From positions 124,001-188,000 of the forward strand of contig NZ_JAFCKF010000011.1 of the NCBI RefSeq assembly GCF_018130545.1: a stretch of 64,000 bases of DNA. Reading direction: 5' to 3'. The position numbers and the translations under genes are program-made. Every line of letters starts with the position of its first letter. The stretch's first letter is position 1. The notes beneath the pieces are model-generated. The model had not been told where the DNA came from and did no database searches. It was given only the letters and a program-made list of their open reading frames with translations. This document shows, one piece after another, positions 34,717 through 42,837 of this stretch. Source of the DNA: Bradyrhizobium tropiciagri. Lineage in GTDB: Bacteria > Pseudomonadota > Alphaproteobacteria > Rhizobiales > Xanthobacteraceae.

Positions 34717-35336
34717 TGAAGATCGAGCCCGACGATCTCCTGCTGATCATCGACGTGCAGAACGACTTCTGCCCCGGCGGCGCGCTGGCGGTGACCGACG
34801 GCGATGCCGTCGTGCCGGTGATCAACCGCCTCGCGGTGCGGTTCGACCATGTCGTACTGACCCAGGACTGGCACCCGGCTCGCCACAGCTCGTTTGCGAG
34901 CTCGCATCCGGGCGCGGCGCCGTTCTCCTCAATCACCATGCCCTATGGGCCGCAGACGCTGTGGCCGGATCACTGCATCCAGGGTACCGCGGGCGCCGCG
35001 TTTCATTCAGGCCTCGCCACCGACCGCGCCGAGCTCGTAATCCGCAAGGGGTTCCGCAGCGCGATCGATTCCTATTCGGCGTTCTTCGAGAACGACCGGA
35101 CCACGCCGACCGGGCTCGCCGGCTATCTGCGCGAGCGCGGCCTCAGGCGCGTCCTGATGACGGGGCTCGCGACGGATTTTTGCGTGCAGTATTCAGCCCT
35201 GGATGCACGGCGGCTCGGCTTCGAGACGGTGGTCGTGTTGCCGGGCTGCCGGGCGATTGATCTCGGCGGTTCGCTTGCGGCCGCCATCGCAGCGATGCGC
35301 GAGGCCGGCGTGAAGCTTGTCGAGGAGATCGTCTGA
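34716..35336 (+). CDS. pncA: Nicotinamidase / isochorismatase-family hydrolase
   Basis: A 206-residue hydrolase with the PncA triad: Asp in LIIDVQNDFCPGG, Lys in LVIRKGF and Cys in GLATDFCVQYSALDA, plus the metal-site region TQDWHPARHSSF. PncA converts nicotinamide to nicotinate and ammonia for NAD salvage. The start ATG shares a base with the upstream stop. Its coupling to an aspartate-dehydrogenase-like gene could mean NAD supply, but a related amide substrate is possible. Confidence 0.88.
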   Translation: MKIEPDDLLLIIDVQNDFCPGGALAVTDGDAVVPVINRLAVRFDHVVLTQDWHPARHSSFASSHPGAAPFSSITMPYGPQTLWPDHCIQGTAGAAFHSGLATDRAELVIRKGFRSAIDSYSAFFENDRTTPTGLAGYLRERGLRRVLMTGLATDFCVQYSALDARRLGFETVVVLPGCRAIDLGGSLAAAIAAMREAGVKLVEEIV

Positions 35337-35424
35337 GCCTCGCCAGGCGGGGGGCAAAAACCATTGTTTTGACTGGCCTTTTGTTCTAATCCCCAGCCGT
35401 TGATGATCACGCAGCGGAGCTTTC

Positions 35425-36411
35425 GTGTCGGGACAGGTTTTGCGGATAGGGACGCGCAAGAGCGCGATGGCACTCGCGCAGACGGACGAGGTCGCGCGGC
35501 TGCTGCGCGCCTCGGCGGGCGACCTTGCCGTGGACATCGTCAAGTTCGAGACCCGTGGCGACCAGGACCAGACCAGCAAGCTGCTGCGTCACGGCGGCAA
35601 GGGCGGCGCCTTCGTCGCCGAGATCCGCGAAGCGATGCGCGCGGGCATTTTGCAGGCCGCGATGCATTCGCTGAAGGATGTGCCGGGCAATGAGGAGACG
35701 CCGGGCCTCGTCCTTGCGGCGATGCTGGCGCGCGATGCTGCCAATGACAGCCTCGTGCTGCGGCCCGGCCTGTCGCTGGAGACCCTGCGCGCCGCGCGCG
35801 GCAAGGGCTTCATGATCGGCACCAACGCCGTGCGCCGCGCCGCCTATCTGCGCCGGCTGTTTCCGGAAGCGACCGTGATCCATTATCGCGGCGCCGCCGA
35901 TACGCGGGTTGCCAAACTCGATCGCGGCGACAAGCAACGGCTGCCGGATGGCGGCGAGGTCGGGCCGGCGGATGCGCTTGTCATGGCGCGCTCGGGTCTC
36001 GAGCGCATCGGCATGACCGCGCGCATCGCGCATGATTTTTCCGTCGGCGAGATGTTGCCGGCAGTTGGCCAGGGCATCGTCGCGGTCGAATGCGTTGAGA
36101 CCGACTGGGCGACGCGCGCGCGCCTCTCTGCAATCGACAACGCGCCGTCGCGGCTTGCCGCCGAGGCCGAGCGCGAGGTGCTGTGGGTGCTCAACGGCCA
36201 TTGCAATTCGCCGATCGCCGGCCACGCCACGCTCACGGGCAGCGAGATGACGCTGCGCGCTTCCGTGCTCGATGAGGCCGGCGCCGGCTTCATCGAGGTG
36301 ACGCGGCGCGGACCGGCGGACCGCCCGCGCGAACTCGGCCGCGCCGTCGGCATGGAGCTGTTGGACAAGGGCGCCGCCGAGATCATCGCGCGCACTAGGG
36401 TGGACGAGTAG
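35425..36411 (+). CDS. hemC: Divergent hydroxymethylbilane synthase (HemC-like)
   Basis: A 328-residue porphobilinogen deaminase fold, which joins four porphobilinogens into hydroxymethylbilane for tetrapyrrole synthesis. Key residues are kept: Arg11, the catalytic Asp85 in HSLKDVP, the Arg pair 137-138, and Cys260 in LNGHCNSPIAG for the dipyrromethane cofactor. Family motifs are however altered: GTSSLRR is GTNAVRR, the QGA(L/V)GIE segment is QGIVAVE, and EGGCQVPI is NGHCNSPI. This may be a second, specialised copy. GTG start with GGAG upstream, 88 bp after pncA. Confidence 0.82.
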   Translation: MSGQVLRIGTRKSAMALAQTDEVARLLRASAGDLAVDIVKFETRGDQDQTSKLLRHGGKGGAFVAEIREAMRAGILQAAMHSLKDVPGNEETPGLVLAAMLARDAANDSLVLRPGLSLETLRAARGKGFMIGTNAVRRAAYLRRLFPEATVIHYRGAADTRVAKLDRGDKQRLPDGGEVGPADALVMARSGLERIGMTARIAHDFSVGEMLPAVGQGIVAVECVETDWATRARLSAIDNAPSRLAAEAEREVLWVLNGHCNSPIAGHATLTGSEMTLRASVLDEAGAGFIEVTRRGPADRPRELGRAVGMELLDKGAAEIIARTRVDE

Positions 36412-36417
36412 CGTCCG

Positions 36418-37110
36418 TTATTGCGCGCGCAACGGCCAGCTGCCGATGATCCGGAAGCGGGATGCGTTGTCGGCTTGCTTGAACAGCGCGATGCGGTCGA
36501 TTGCGAGTGTCGTGAGCTCGATCGCCGCGAACCGCTCGCGCAGCCGCGCCACGATCGGGCCGCGCCGTTCGTCGCTCAGCCGCCCGGTCAGCGTCATGTG
36601 GAAGCGGAATTCTTCCATGACGTAGGGATAGCCCCAGCGGTCGAGATAGTCGCGCTGCCGTTCCGTGAGCCGTTCGGGTTTGCGCCGCGCGCGATCGTCC
36701 GGCGTAAGCGGCGCGCGAAATGCGTCGAATTCGGTGACGCAATCGGCGGCAAGCTGCTGCAATTCGTCCGAGCGGCTGGCCGGGATCACGGCGATGAAGC
36801 CGCTGATCGCATCGACCACCGGTTCTATCAGGGGAATGCGCCGCGCGCGGCCAGCGAAGGCGGCGCAGGCGTCGAGAAGTTCGGACTCGCTCCTGCCGTC
36901 GGCGAGCGCGGTGGGCGCCTTCAGCGTGGCGTGAAAACCGTATTTGCGCGGATCCTCCGTCACTTCGCGCCAGTCGGGCGTGACGTCGTCGGGAAACGGC
37001 AGGTCGTTGCCCTCGACGGCATCGTAGCCGAGCAGCGTCGAGCCGAAGCGGTGCAGGGCGCTGTCAGGGGACGGCGCGTAGTAGATCGCGTAGCGCGGGG
37101 CGGGGGTCAT
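36418..37110 (-). CDS. DUF1045 protein of phosphonate operons (2H fold)
   Basis: A 230-residue protein of the DUF1045 family, regularly found in phosphonate operons. Two H-x-T motifs, KYGFHATLKAP (about residue 58) and FRFHMTLTGRL (about 168), mark the 2H phosphoesterase fold, which acts on 2',3'-cyclic phosphates. A role in processing cyclic ribose phosphate intermediates of the C-P lyase route is plausible but unproven. It follows phnM by 20 bp. A longer frame begins upstream, but ATG 37110 matches the family N-terminus (RYAIYYAPSPDSALHRFG). Confidence 0.82.
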   Translation of the reverse strand: MTPAPRYAIYYAPSPDSALHRFGSTLLGYDAVEGNDLPFPDDVTPDWREVTEDPRKYGFHATLKAPTALADGRSESELLDACAAFAGRARRIPLIEPVVDAISGFIAVIPASRSDELQQLAADCVTEFDAFRAPLTPDDRARRKPERLTERQRDYLDRWGYPYVMEEFRFHMTLTGRLSDERRGPIVARLRERFAAIELTTLAIDRIALFKQADNASRFRIIGSWPLRAQ

Positions 37111-37130
37111 GGCGGCAGAATAGAGCCTGA

Positions 37131-38303
37131 CTACGCCGCCGCAACCGTCTTGCGCGGCGCGAGCGTGTGAACGAGGCAGCTTGCGTCCGCCAGATGCACC
37201 AGCCGCCCGGCCGCGATCACGGCGACGATGCGCGGCCGCAGCGGCACCTTGTCGTCGACGACGATGATGTCGGCGCGGCGGCCTGCGGCGAGCACGCCGC
37301 GATCGGCGAGCCCTGCGGCGCGCGCCGGCGCCGACGAGATCAAGTCCCACGCCTTGACGAGCGGCAGGATACCGTCGGCGACGAGCCGGAACGCCGCAAG
37401 CAGCTGCGCCGGATAGTAATAGTCGGACGCCAGCACCGAGCAGAGGCCCTGCGCGATCATGTCGGACGCCTTGGTCCAGCCGGTGTGGCTGCCGCCGCGC
37501 ACCACATTGGGCGCGCCGAACACGATGAAGTCGCCGGCAGCGGCGGCATCGCGCGCGGTCTCCTCGTTGACGGGGAATTCGGCGATCGTGGCGCCCAGCG
37601 CACGAAACTCCTGACGCATCGCCGGGCTGTTGTCGTCATGCGAGAGCATGCGGATATTTGCCGCGCGTGCAGCCGTAGCCAGCCGCACGATCGAAGCCGG
37701 CACCTCGGGACGGCGCGCCACGATCCGATCGAGCATGTCGTTGACGGCGTCGACGGAGAGTCCTGTGCGTTCGGCGAGCTGGTTGCGCTTCTTCGGCTTG
37801 ACGTTGCTGTGGTCGTTGAAGGCAAACAGGTCGATGCGGCCTTCGGTGAGCCATTGAATGATCTCGGCCTCGGCGTCGAGATTGTGGGTCTCGTGACGCA
37901 AATGGAAGCGGGTGTCGGCGGCGAGCTGCGGCCGCAGCGCCTCGATCGCATCGAGCAGCCTGCGCGCATTCTCCGCGCTGCGCAGGCCGGGCTCCCACGA
38001 CCAGGTCGTGCCATGGAATACGGTCGTGATGCCGTTGGCGATCGCCTGGCGGTCGCTGTCAATAATCGCCACGTCGGTCGGGAAGTCGACGCTCGGGCGC
38101 GGCATCATCTGCCGCTCGAACGCATCGCCGTGCAGGTCGATGATGCCGGGCAGTACCAGCAGGCCCTTGGCATCGATGTGGAGCGCGGCGCGGCCCTGCT
38201 CGGCGTCGAGTGCGCCGATGTCGCGGCCGGCGGTCCGCAGCGAACTCTCGATCAATGCCCCGTCGACCAGCGCGCGCCCGCCTTCGATGAAAATGTCAGT
38301 CAC
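37131..38303 (-). CDS. phnM: PhnM-family ribose-triphosphate diphosphohydrolase, paralogue 1
   Basis: A 390-residue amidohydrolase-fold protein. PhnM removes pyrophosphate from alpha-D-ribose 1-alkylphosphonate 5-triphosphate before C-P cleavage. Features are [17 protein letters not shown] (the H-x-D metal motif), [18 protein letters not shown] and VRGGSHTGW. It is clearly different from the second PhnM at 54148 (there ELHTDHLEMH), though the layout is the same. It overlaps the acetyltransferase gene by 4 bp and runs opposite to phnC. Confidence 0.88.
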   Translation of the reverse strand: MTDIFIEGGRALVDGALIESSLRTAGRDIGALDAEQGRAALHIDAKGLLVLPGIIDLHGDAFERQMMPRPSVDFPTDVAIIDSDRQAIANGITTVFHGTTWSWEPGLRSAENARRLLDAIEALRPQLAADTRFHLRHETHNLDAEAEIIQWLTEGRIDLFAFNDHSNVKPKKRNQLAERTGLSVDAVNDMLDRIVARRPEVPASIVRLATAARAANIRMLSHDDNSPAMRQEFRALGATIAEFPVNEETARDAAAAGDFIVFGAPNVVRGGSHTGWTKASDMIAQGLCSVLASDYYYPAQLLAAFRLVADGILPLVKAWDLISSAPARAAGLADRGVLAAGRRADIIVVDDKVPLRPRIVAVIAAGRLVHLADASCLVHTLAPRKTVAAA

Positions 38304-38965
38304 GATGCGGCGCTCCGTTGCTTGTCCTGTGATCGGGATACGGCCTCGGCCTCATACTTGTCGAGGAATTCTTCCACCGCGAGCTTGCGAAAATCGGGCA
38401 GCGCACGACGAAGTGTTTCGTGATCCCAGTCCCACCACGCGAGCGCCGTGAGGCGATCCGCTGTGGTCCCGGAAAAGCGGCGCTTGACCGGACGCGCCGG
38501 ATTTCCGGCAACGATGGTATAGGCGGGGACATCCTTGGTCACGATCGCACCGGCAGCGACCACGGCGCCGGTTTCGACGTTGCGTCCCGGCAGCAGGATC
38601 GCGCCGTGACCGATCCAGACGTCATGGCCGATATGCACGTGATGCGCACGTCGCCAGTTGAAGAAATCGATGTCGTCGCTCTCTCCGGGGAAATAGGCGC
38701 TGGCGCGGTAGGTGAAGTGCGCCTGCGTCGCGCGATGCATCGGGTGGTTGCCAGGGTTGATCCGGGTCATCGCCGCGATCGAGCAGAACTTGCCGATCGA
38801 GGTGTAAGTGATCTGGCTGTCGTTCACGACGTAGGAATAGTCATCCATGCTGACTTCAAGCAGGATCGTGCGCGCGCCGACCTCGGTATATTTGCCGAGC
38901 TTGCTCTCACGGACCGACGCAGTCGGGTCGACGGTCGGTACAACCGAGAGTGTTTTTCCGGCCAT
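38300..38965 (-). CDS. Phosphonate-associated left-handed beta-helix acetyltransferase
   Basis: A 221-residue hexapeptide-repeat acetyltransferase, with [38 protein letters not shown] and [21 protein letters not shown], of the type often found in phn operons. It may acetylate an aminoalkylphosphonate or act as a resistance acetyltransferase. ATG 38965 with GGAGGG 6 nt upstream is preferred to the ATG at 38989. First gene of a minus-strand operon with phnM and DUF1045, behind the tandem 11-bp repeats at 39035-39062. Confidence 0.85.
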   Translation of the reverse strand: MAGKTLSVVPTVDPTASVRESKLGKYTEVGARTILLEVSMDDYSYVVNDSQITYTSIGKFCSIAAMTRINPGNHPMHRATQAHFTYRASAYFPGESDDIDFFNWRRAHHVHIGHDVWIGHGAILLPGRNVETGAVVAAGAIVTKDVPAYTIVAGNPARPVKRRFSGTTADRLTALAWWDWDHETLRRALPDFRKLAVEEFLDKYEAEAVSRSQDKQRSAAS

Positions 38966-39034
38966 CAGGGCCCTCCGCAATTCTTGCAAATCGTTGGCTT
39001 CCGGGGAGATGCGCGTCCGTCATCGGGATGCTTG

Positions 39035-39062
39035 ATGACGACATCATGACGTTACAATGACG
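39035..39062 (-). promoter_or_regulatory. Candidate Pho box, three 11-bp-spaced CGTCAT units
   Basis: Read on the minus strand, CGTCAT occurs three times at exact 11-bp steps (plus-strand ATGACG at 39035, 39046 and 39057). PhoB sites are built of 11-bp units with a (T)GTCAT-like core, so this fits phosphate control of the acetyltransferase-phnM-DUF1045 operon, 70 bp downstream. Confidence 0.6.
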
Positions 39063-39102
39063 ACATGCGAGCGGGTGTGGACGATCGCCGCACCGCAACG
39101 TC

Positions 39103-39120
39103 ACGTCACATAACTGTAAA
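39103..39120 (+). promoter_or_regulatory. Candidate Pho box before phnC
   Basis: ACGTCAC-ATAA-CTGTAAA has the 7-4-7 layout of a Pho box with a reasonable match to the CTGTCAT half-sites. It lies 47 bp before the phnC start. Confidence 0.45.
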
Positions 39121-39166
39121 ACGCTGGGGATAGCGATGGCCCAACGAGACGCGGTTGGAGCATTAC

Positions 39167-39982
39167 ATGCTGGTGGTGGAAGGTTTGACGTGCCGTTTCG
39201 GCACGAAAGCCGCAGTCGACAACGCGTCGTTTTCGATCGCGCCGGGCAGCTTCGTCGGTGTGATCGGTCGCTCCGGTGCCGGCAAGTCGACGCTGCTGCG
39301 GATGATCAACCGTCTTGCCGATCCGACCTCCGGCCGCATTCTGTTTGAAGGCACCGATGTCACCGCGCTGCGCGGCAAGGAGCTGCGGCAGTGGCGGGCG
39401 CGTTCGGCGATGATCTTCCAGCAGTTCAATCTGGTCGGTCGTCTCGACGTGCTGACCAACGTGCTGATGGGCCGGCTCGCCCAGATCCCGTCATGGCGCT
39501 CGCTGGCGCAGGTCTGGCCGGAGCAGGACAGGGCGCTTGCGCTGTCGGCGCTCGAGCAGTTCGACATCGCCCAGCTCGCGGCGCAGCGCGCCGACCAGCT
39601 CTCCGGTGGGCAGCAGCAGCGCGTCGCGATCGCCCGCGCGCTGGTGCAGGAGCCCGATATCATCCTTGCCGACGAGCCGATCGCTTCGCTCGATCCGCGC
39701 AACACCAAGATCGTGATGGATGCGCTGCTGCGCATCAACAAGCATTTCGGCATCACCGTGCTCTGCAATCTGCACTCGCTCGACCTTGCGCGCACCTATT
39801 GCGATCGCCTGGTCGGCATGGCTGCGGGTCGCGTGGTGTTCGACGGAGCGCCTGCGGCGCTGACCGACCATATCGCCCGCGAGCTCTATGACCTCGAGGC
39901 CAATGACGTCATCGGTGCGGCGCCGTTGCCCGCGCCCGACGGCGCAACTGCTCCGGCACTCGGCACCGCTGCCGCGGCCTGA
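39167..39982 (+). CDS. phnC: Phosphonate ABC transporter ATPase
   Basis: A 271-residue ATPase that powers phosphonate import. Walker A is GRSGAGKST, the signature [15 protein letters not shown], Walker B IILADEP, and [18 protein letters not shown] is typical of PhnC. GGAG 6 nt before ATG 39167 decides the start against an upstream TTG. It heads the phnC-D-E1-E2 operon behind a Pho box candidate. The Ala/Pro-rich tail after residue 245 is an extension of no known role. Confidence 0.93.
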   Translation: MLVVEGLTCRFGTKAAVDNASFSIAPGSFVGVIGRSGAGKSTLLRMINRLADPTSGRILFEGTDVTALRGKELRQWRARSAMIFQQFNLVGRLDVLTNVLMGRLAQIPSWRSLAQVWPEQDRALALSALEQFDIAQLAAQRADQLSGGQQQRVAIARALVQEPDIILADEPIASLDPRNTKIVMDALLRINKHFGITVLCNLHSLDLARTYCDRLVGMAAGRVVFDGAPAALTDHIARELYDLEANDVIGAAPLPAPDGATAPALGTAAAA

Positions 39983-40059
39983 GCGTCGCATTACCGGAAA
40001 TCTGGGCAACCGGGCATTTCGCCCGGCCAACAGGCGTAACTACCAAAAAGAGGGGTAAC

Positions 40060-40989
40060 ATGATCACTCGTCGCATCATTCTGGCCGGCGCAGCCGCGCT
40101 GGCGTTCGCAGGCTCGGCTTCGGCCGAGGACTGGAAGACCAAATATCCGGAGATCACCTTCGCCGTGATCCCCGCTGAAAACGGCTCCGGTGTCACCGAG
40201 CGCTACGGTCCGCTCACCGAGTATCTGACCAGGGAACTCGGCATCAAGGTGAACCTGCGCGTCGCCAACGACTATGCGGCCGTCATCGAAGGCCAGCGCG
40301 CCGGCAACATCCACATCGGTTATTACGGCCCGGCGTCGTTCGCCCGCGCCCGCCTCACCGGTGTCAAGACCGACGCGTTCGTGATCGATGTCAACGCCGA
40401 CGGTTCGAAGGGCTACTATTCGGTGTTCTACGTGCTCGCCAAGAGCCCGTACCAGAAGGTCGAAGACCTCAAAGGCAAGAACCTCGGCCTGGTCGATCCG
40501 AACTCGACCTCCGGCAACAACATGCCGCGCTTCAAGCTGAACGCGATGGGCATCGATCCGGATGCCTATTTCTCCAAGGTCGTGTTCACCGGCAGCCACG
40601 AGAACGCCGTGCTGGCGCTGGCGCAGGGCACCGTCGACGTCGCCGCCAACTGGTGGAATGCCGATGACGATTCCAACCTGACCCGCATGCTCGCCAAGAA
40701 CATGGTGAAGTCGAGCGACGGCACGCCGCTGAAGAAGGAAGACTTCCGCATCATCGTGAAGTCCGACCTCATCATCAACTCGCCCTACGCCTATCTCGAG
40801 AGCCTCCCCGACGACATGAAGGCGAAGATCAAGCAGGCCTTCCTCGACATGCCGAAGAAGGATCCGGAAGCCTTCAAGAAACTGTCCGACGGCAAGAACC
40901 TGCCGTGGCAGCCGGTCACCAACGCCGACTACGACAAGACCATCGAGCTGATCAAGTTCGTCGACGCGCTGCGCAAGAAAGCGTCCTGA
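40060..40989 (+). CDS. phnD: Phosphonate-binding periplasmic protein
   Basis: A 309-residue binding protein. Signal peptide to SASAED (residue 23), then FAVIPAENGSGVTERYGPLTEYL and the PhnD phosphonate-pocket region GNIHIGYYGPASFARA and PNSTSGNNMPRF, whose Tyr, Ser and Thr residues coordinate the phosphonate. It follows phnC by 77 bp. A strong hairpin with T-run after the stop probably sets its high level relative to the permeases. Confidence 0.94.
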   Translation: MITRRIILAGAAALAFAGSASAEDWKTKYPEITFAVIPAENGSGVTERYGPLTEYLTRELGIKVNLRVANDYAAVIEGQRAGNIHIGYYGPASFARARLTGVKTDAFVIDVNADGSKGYYSVFYVLAKSPYQKVEDLKGKNLGLVDPNSTSGNNMPRFKLNAMGIDPDAYFSKVVFTGSHENAVLALAQGTVDVAANWWNADDDSNLTRMLAKNMVKSSDGTPLKKEDFRIIVKSDLIINSPYAYLESLPDDMKAKIKQAFLDMPKKDPEAFKKLSDGKNLPWQPVTNADYDKTIELIKFVDALRKKAS

Positions 40990-41007
40990 TCGCATCGCCG
41001 CTGAATT

Positions 41008-41041
41008 GGGCCGGGTTTCGACAACCCGGCCCTTTTCGTTT
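41008..41041 (+). terminator. Intrinsic terminator/attenuator between phnD and phnE
   Basis: A perfect 10-bp stem (41008-41017 with 41023-41032, GGGCCGGGTT and complement), a 5-nt loop and then TTTTCGTTT. It should stop most transcripts after phnD and let a fraction read on into the permease genes, a usual arrangement for binding-protein operons. Confidence 0.8.
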
Positions 41042-41068
41042 ATCCCTCGAGCAGACTGGTCCGCATCG

Positions 41069-41953
41069 ATGGCGACCGCCATTTCCATCCTTCCAGCGCA
41101 GCAACTGGCGGCGCTGAACGATGCCTACCGCAAGGCGATTGCGCGCAAGCGGTTGAAGGCGACGCTGGCCACCGCCGTGTTCTGCGCCGCGCTGGTGATC
41201 GCGGCACTCGGCGCCGAAGTCAATCTGCGCACCTTCTTCACTTATTTCGGCAATTTCCTCAGCTATTTCGACCGCATCCTGACGCTGGATTCCGGGGCGC
41301 GGGTGTGGACCGATCCGCTGGAGTGGTTCTGGGGCCTGAAGAAATGGCTCCGCCTGCTCGGCGAGACGCTGCTGATCAGCTATGTCGGTACATTGACCGG
41401 CGCCGTGTTCGCCTTCGCGCTGAACTTCTTCGCCGCGCAGAACACCTCGCCGGGGCCCTGGGTGCGCTTCATCATCCGCCGTCTGCTGGAATTCGCTCGC
41501 ACCGTGCCCGGTATCGTGTTCGCGCTGATCTTCGTGATCGCGTTCGGCCTCGGGCCGATGGCCGGCGTGCTGGCGATCGCGATCCACACCACAGGCGCGC
41601 TCGGCAAGCTGTTTGCCGAGATCGTCGAGAATGCCGACATGAAGCCGGTCGAGGGCATCCGCTCCACCGGCGCGAGCTGGCTGTCCTGCATGCGCTTTGC
41701 CATCCTGCCGCAAGTCTCGGCGGGCTACGCCAGCTATGCGCTGCTGCGCTTCGAGATCAATGTCCGCGAAGCGTCGGTGATGGGCTTCGTCGGCGCCGGC
41801 GGCATAGGTCAGGAGCTCGTGGTCGCGATCCGCAAGTTCTATTACTCCGACGTTAGCGCCATCCTCGTCACCATCATCGTCACCGTCTTCATCATCGACA
41901 TCTCGACCGGCTGGCTGCGCGGCCGGCTGTTCGGCAAGGAGACCCACCGATGA
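41069..41953 (+). CDS. phnE: Phosphonate ABC permease 1
   Basis: A 294-residue inner-membrane permease with five to six helices and the EAA loop KPVEGIRSTGASWLSCMRF, followed by REASVMGFVGAGGIGQEL, the PhnE pattern. ATG 41069 gives the usual length; a longer frame starts in the terminator and is unlikely. Its stop overlaps the second permease by 4 bp. Two PhnE per operon form a heterodimer in many rhizobia. Confidence 0.9.
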   Translation: MATAISILPAQQLAALNDAYRKAIARKRLKATLATAVFCAALVIAALGAEVNLRTFFTYFGNFLSYFDRILTLDSGARVWTDPLEWFWGLKKWLRLLGETLLISYVGTLTGAVFAFALNFFAAQNTSPGPWVRFIIRRLLEFARTVPGIVFALIFVIAFGLGPMAGVLAIAIHTTGALGKLFAEIVENADMKPVEGIRSTGASWLSCMRFAILPQVSAGYASYALLRFEINVREASVMGFVGAGGIGQELVVAIRKFYYSDVSAILVTIIVTVFIIDISTGWLRGRLFGKETHR

Positions 41954-42798
41954 GCCAGATGCCGAAGCCGGACACCTCGGGACTGCGTGCGAAATACCCC
42001 GGCGTGTTCGAGCGTCCCGCGTCGGCACGGCTGGCGCTGCCGGCGATGATCGTGGCGGCGCTCGCGATCTTCGTCTACGGCCTGGTCGATCTCGACTTCT
42101 CGCCGACCAAGCTGATCACGGGGATGAGCCAGCTCGGCTGGATCACCATGATGATGATCCCGCCGAATCCCGGCTCGTCGTTCCCGCTCTACATGCAGGC
42201 GCTCGGCGAGACGCTGTCGATCGCACTGCTCGGCACCACGCTCGCAGCGCTATTCGCGCTCCCGGTCAGCCTGCTCGCCGCGCGCAACATCATCCCGTCG
42301 AACCTGATCCGTTTTCCGGTGCGCCGCTTCCTGGATTCGATCCGCGGCGTCGATACGCTGATCTGGGCGCTGGTCTGGATCAATGTCGTCGGCCTCGGCC
42401 CGTTTGCTGGCGTGCTCGCGATCATGGTCTCCGACTTCGGTGCGTTCGGAAAGCTGTTCTCCGAGGCGATCGAGGCGGCCGACCGCAAGCAGGTCGAGGG
42501 TATCAGGGCATCCGGCGGCAACGCGCTGCATGAGATTCGTTTCGGGCTGCTGCCGCAGGTGCTGCCGGTGATCGCCGGACAGGTGCTCTATTTCATCGAG
42601 TCGAACACCCGTTCGGCCACCATCATCGGTATCGTCGGCGCCGGCGGCATCGGGCTGCAACTCGCCGAGCAGATCCGCGTGCTGGAATGGCAGAAGGTGT
42701 CGTTCCTGATCCTGATGATCCTGATCGCGGTCGCAGTGATCGATTTCATCTCGAGCAAGCTGCGGTTCGCGATCATCGGGCAAAGGGCGGTGGTGTAG
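41950..42798 (+). CDS. phnE: Phosphonate ABC permease 2
   Basis: A 282-residue partner permease with EAA loop KQVEGIRASGGNALHEIRF and SNTRSATIIGIVGAGGIGLQL. Start ATG overlaps the phnE1 stop (ATGA). Last gene of the transporter operon; the Na/Pi cotransporter gene converges on it 39 bp further. Confidence 0.91.
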   Translation: MSQMPKPDTSGLRAKYPGVFERPASARLALPAMIVAALAIFVYGLVDLDFSPTKLITGMSQLGWITMMMIPPNPGSSFPLYMQALGETLSIALLGTTLAALFALPVSLLAARNIIPSNLIRFPVRRFLDSIRGVDTLIWALVWINVVGLGPFAGVLAIMVSDFGAFGKLFSEAIEAADRKQVEGIRASGGNALHEIRFGLLPQVLPVIAGQVLYFIESNTRSATIIGIVGAGGIGLQLAEQIRVLEWQKVSFLILMILIAVAVIDFISSKLRFAIIGQRAVV

Positions 42799-42837
42799 CT
42801 TACACGACTTGCGAGACAGCCGAGTTCTTGCACCGCG

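Noticed and set aside
35365-35390. Sigma-70 promoter (TTGACT ... TCTAAT) before hemC
   Set aside because: The spacer is only 10 nt, far below the needed 16-18.
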